The notes below the pieces were generated by a model. The model had not been told where the DNA came from and did not search any database. It worked only from the letters and a program-made list of their open reading frames with translations. Shown here in pieces: positions 63,298-64,000 of a stretch of DNA of 64,000 nucleotides. The stretch is from Paraburkholderia xenovorans LB400. Lineage in GTDB: Bacteria > Pseudomonadota > Gammaproteobacteria > Burkholderiales > Burkholderiaceae. How positions within the stretch are numbered: the stretch's first letter is position 1; every line of letters begins with the position of its first letter. The translations under genes were made by a program, and so were the position numbers. Where the stretch lies: contig NC_007952.1 in the NCBI RefSeq assembly GCF_000013645.1, positions 558,001 through 622,000 on the forward strand, read 5' to 3'.

Positions 63298-64000
63298 TCA
63301 GTCGCCCTTGAGTTGCAGGTTGCCGGGCTGGCGTTTTTCGATCGCATACTTGAGCAGCGCCGCGCTGCGGAAGATGCCGTGCGCGAACTTGCCATACGGT
63401 AGCGTGAGGAAGAGTCCCATGACCACCCCCAGATGCACCGCCAGCAGCAGGCTCATGGCCCGGCTGTCGCGCAGCGCAAGCAGCAGCAACCCCGTCGCGC
63501 TGGTCAGCAACAGCAGCGCGATGAATCCACGATCCATCGGTCGCTGTGCCACATCACCCTGTTTGGGGTCGCGTCGCAGGTTCAACCACAATAGTCCCGC
63601 CGGACCCACCAGCAGTCCGATGCCGCCCAGCGAGCCCAGTATGACGGGCAGGCTGAAGAGCGGATACGGCGCGTGATAGTCGAGCAAATAGTGATAGAGA
63701 GTTGCGATGCACGTAGCGGCAAAGCACAGCATGAAGCCATAAAAGGTGAAGTGATGGAAGCGCCGCCGGCTGAGCGTGAACGCGTCGTCTTCATTGTTGC
63801 AGCCTTTGCCATGACCGCCGTCCAGATACTTGAGTCGCAGCGCATCATAGGTCGCGTCCGCAACCGCGGCGCCTGACGCGGAACCGGGACTGACGTTGCG
63901 CCAGAACCGCGATACGCCCGTTCCGAGCGCCACCATCGCGAACAGAAAGACAACGCCGAACATCAGCGCGAGCACGTTGTGCGGAAAGATCGCATAGAAA
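63298..64000 (-). CDS. TcuB/CitB-like membrane protein, C-terminal part, cut by window end
   Basis: The minus-strand frame is open to the window edge (reads FYAIFPHNVLALMFGVVF in transcription direction) and ends at 63298. About 234 residues are visible with at least five hydrophobic helices. They match the membrane half of TcuB/CobZ-type proteins (HGKGCNNEDDAFTLSRRRFHH, FMLCFAATCIATLYHY, LHLGVVMGLFLTLPYGKFAHG). These proteins reoxidise the flavoprotein TcuA in tricarballylate or citrate use. The 4Fe-4S N-terminal half and any tcuA partner lie beyond the window. It is convergent with the hydroxylase operon. Confidence 0.85.
   Translation of the reverse strand, partial: FYAIFPHNVLALMFGVVFLFAMVALGTGVSRFWRNVSPGSASGAAVADATYDALRLKYLDGGHGKGCNNEDDAFTLSRRRFHHFTFYGFMLCFAATCIATLYHYLLDYHAPYPLFSLPVILGSLGGIGLLVGPAGLLWLNLRRDPKQGDVAQRPMDRGFIALLLLTSATGLLLLALRDSRAMSLLLAVHLGVVMGLFLTLPYGKFAHGIFRSAALLKYAIEKRQPGNLQLKGD

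Overview
The window looks like a chromosome segment from a beta-proteobacterium of the Burkholderiales, most likely Paraburkholderia or a close relative. The reasons are the high GC content, the porins with a 'VTLYG' strand just after the signal peptide, the Bug/TctC solute-binding protein, the many LysR regulators and the large aromatic-catabolism content. This placement rests on protein style; no marker gene was compared.

Region 1 (1-12.4 kb) is a compact, apparently complete selenium island. It holds selU/mnmH (tRNA 2-selenouridine synthase) and selD (selenophosphate synthetase) on the minus strand. On the plus strand it holds a formate dehydrogenase-N type operon, fdnG-fdnH-fdnI, whose catalytic subunit is read through an in-frame UGA (3729-3731) with a recognisable bacterial SECIS hairpin behind it. 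Then come fdhE, selA, selB and the tRNA-Sec gene selC (12311-12406). SelD makes selenophosphate, SelA charges Sec onto SelC tRNA, SelB delivers it to the UGA of fdnG, and FdhE assists maturation of the enzyme. The user enzyme and the whole decoding pathway therefore travel together.

Region 2 (12.4-14.5 kb) is a decay zone behind selC. Remnants of an IclR regulator and an MFS exporter, divergently arranged, have lost both 5' ends at one junction. An intact LysR gene follows.

Region 3 (14.6-24.2 kb) is a seven-gene plus-strand operon: aldehyde dehydrogenase, a polyamine-type ABC importer (binding protein, two permeases, ATPase), an FAD oxidoreductase, an AMP-forming acyl-CoA ligase and an amidohydrolase-fold protein that has lost most of its metal ligands. 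It probably imports and oxidises an amine or amide compound. A remnant of a feruloyl-CoA synthase-like gene lies behind it.

Region 4 (24.7-37.2 kb, minus strand) is an aromatic or heteroaromatic catabolic cluster: LysR, UbiD decarboxylase, enoyl-CoA hydratase-like protein, a three-subunit molybdenum hydroxylase with a CoxG-like protein, alpha/beta hydrolase, fumarylacetoacetase, VOC-fold protein, FAD monooxygenase and UbiX-type flavin prenyltransferase.

Region 5 (37.4-45.7 kb, plus strand) is its likely uptake and sensing arm: a porin, two related aromatic-acid MFS symporters, a LeuC/LeuD-like dehydratase pair and a chemoreceptor.

Region 6 (46.1-64 kb) is a second catabolic unit: quinone oxidoreductase-like protein, CoA ligase, thioesterase, TctB/TctA, a 4,5-dihydroxyphthalate decarboxylase-like protein, two tandem porins (the first with a broken C-terminus), a truncated XdhC, LysR, TctC, a periplasmic-type molybdenum hydroxylase of three genes (2Fe-2S, molybdopterin, triheme cytochrome c) and the membrane part of a TcuB-like protein cut by the window end. 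A 23-bp dyad (CYATYG-N11-CRATRG) occurs three times in front of the first porin, the LysR gene and the TctC operon. It is the best candidate for a regulator binding site that ties this unit together.

No rRNA, CRISPR array, integrase or intact insertion sequence was seen. The only mobile-element trace is a short IS5-type transposase relic at 58724-58861.
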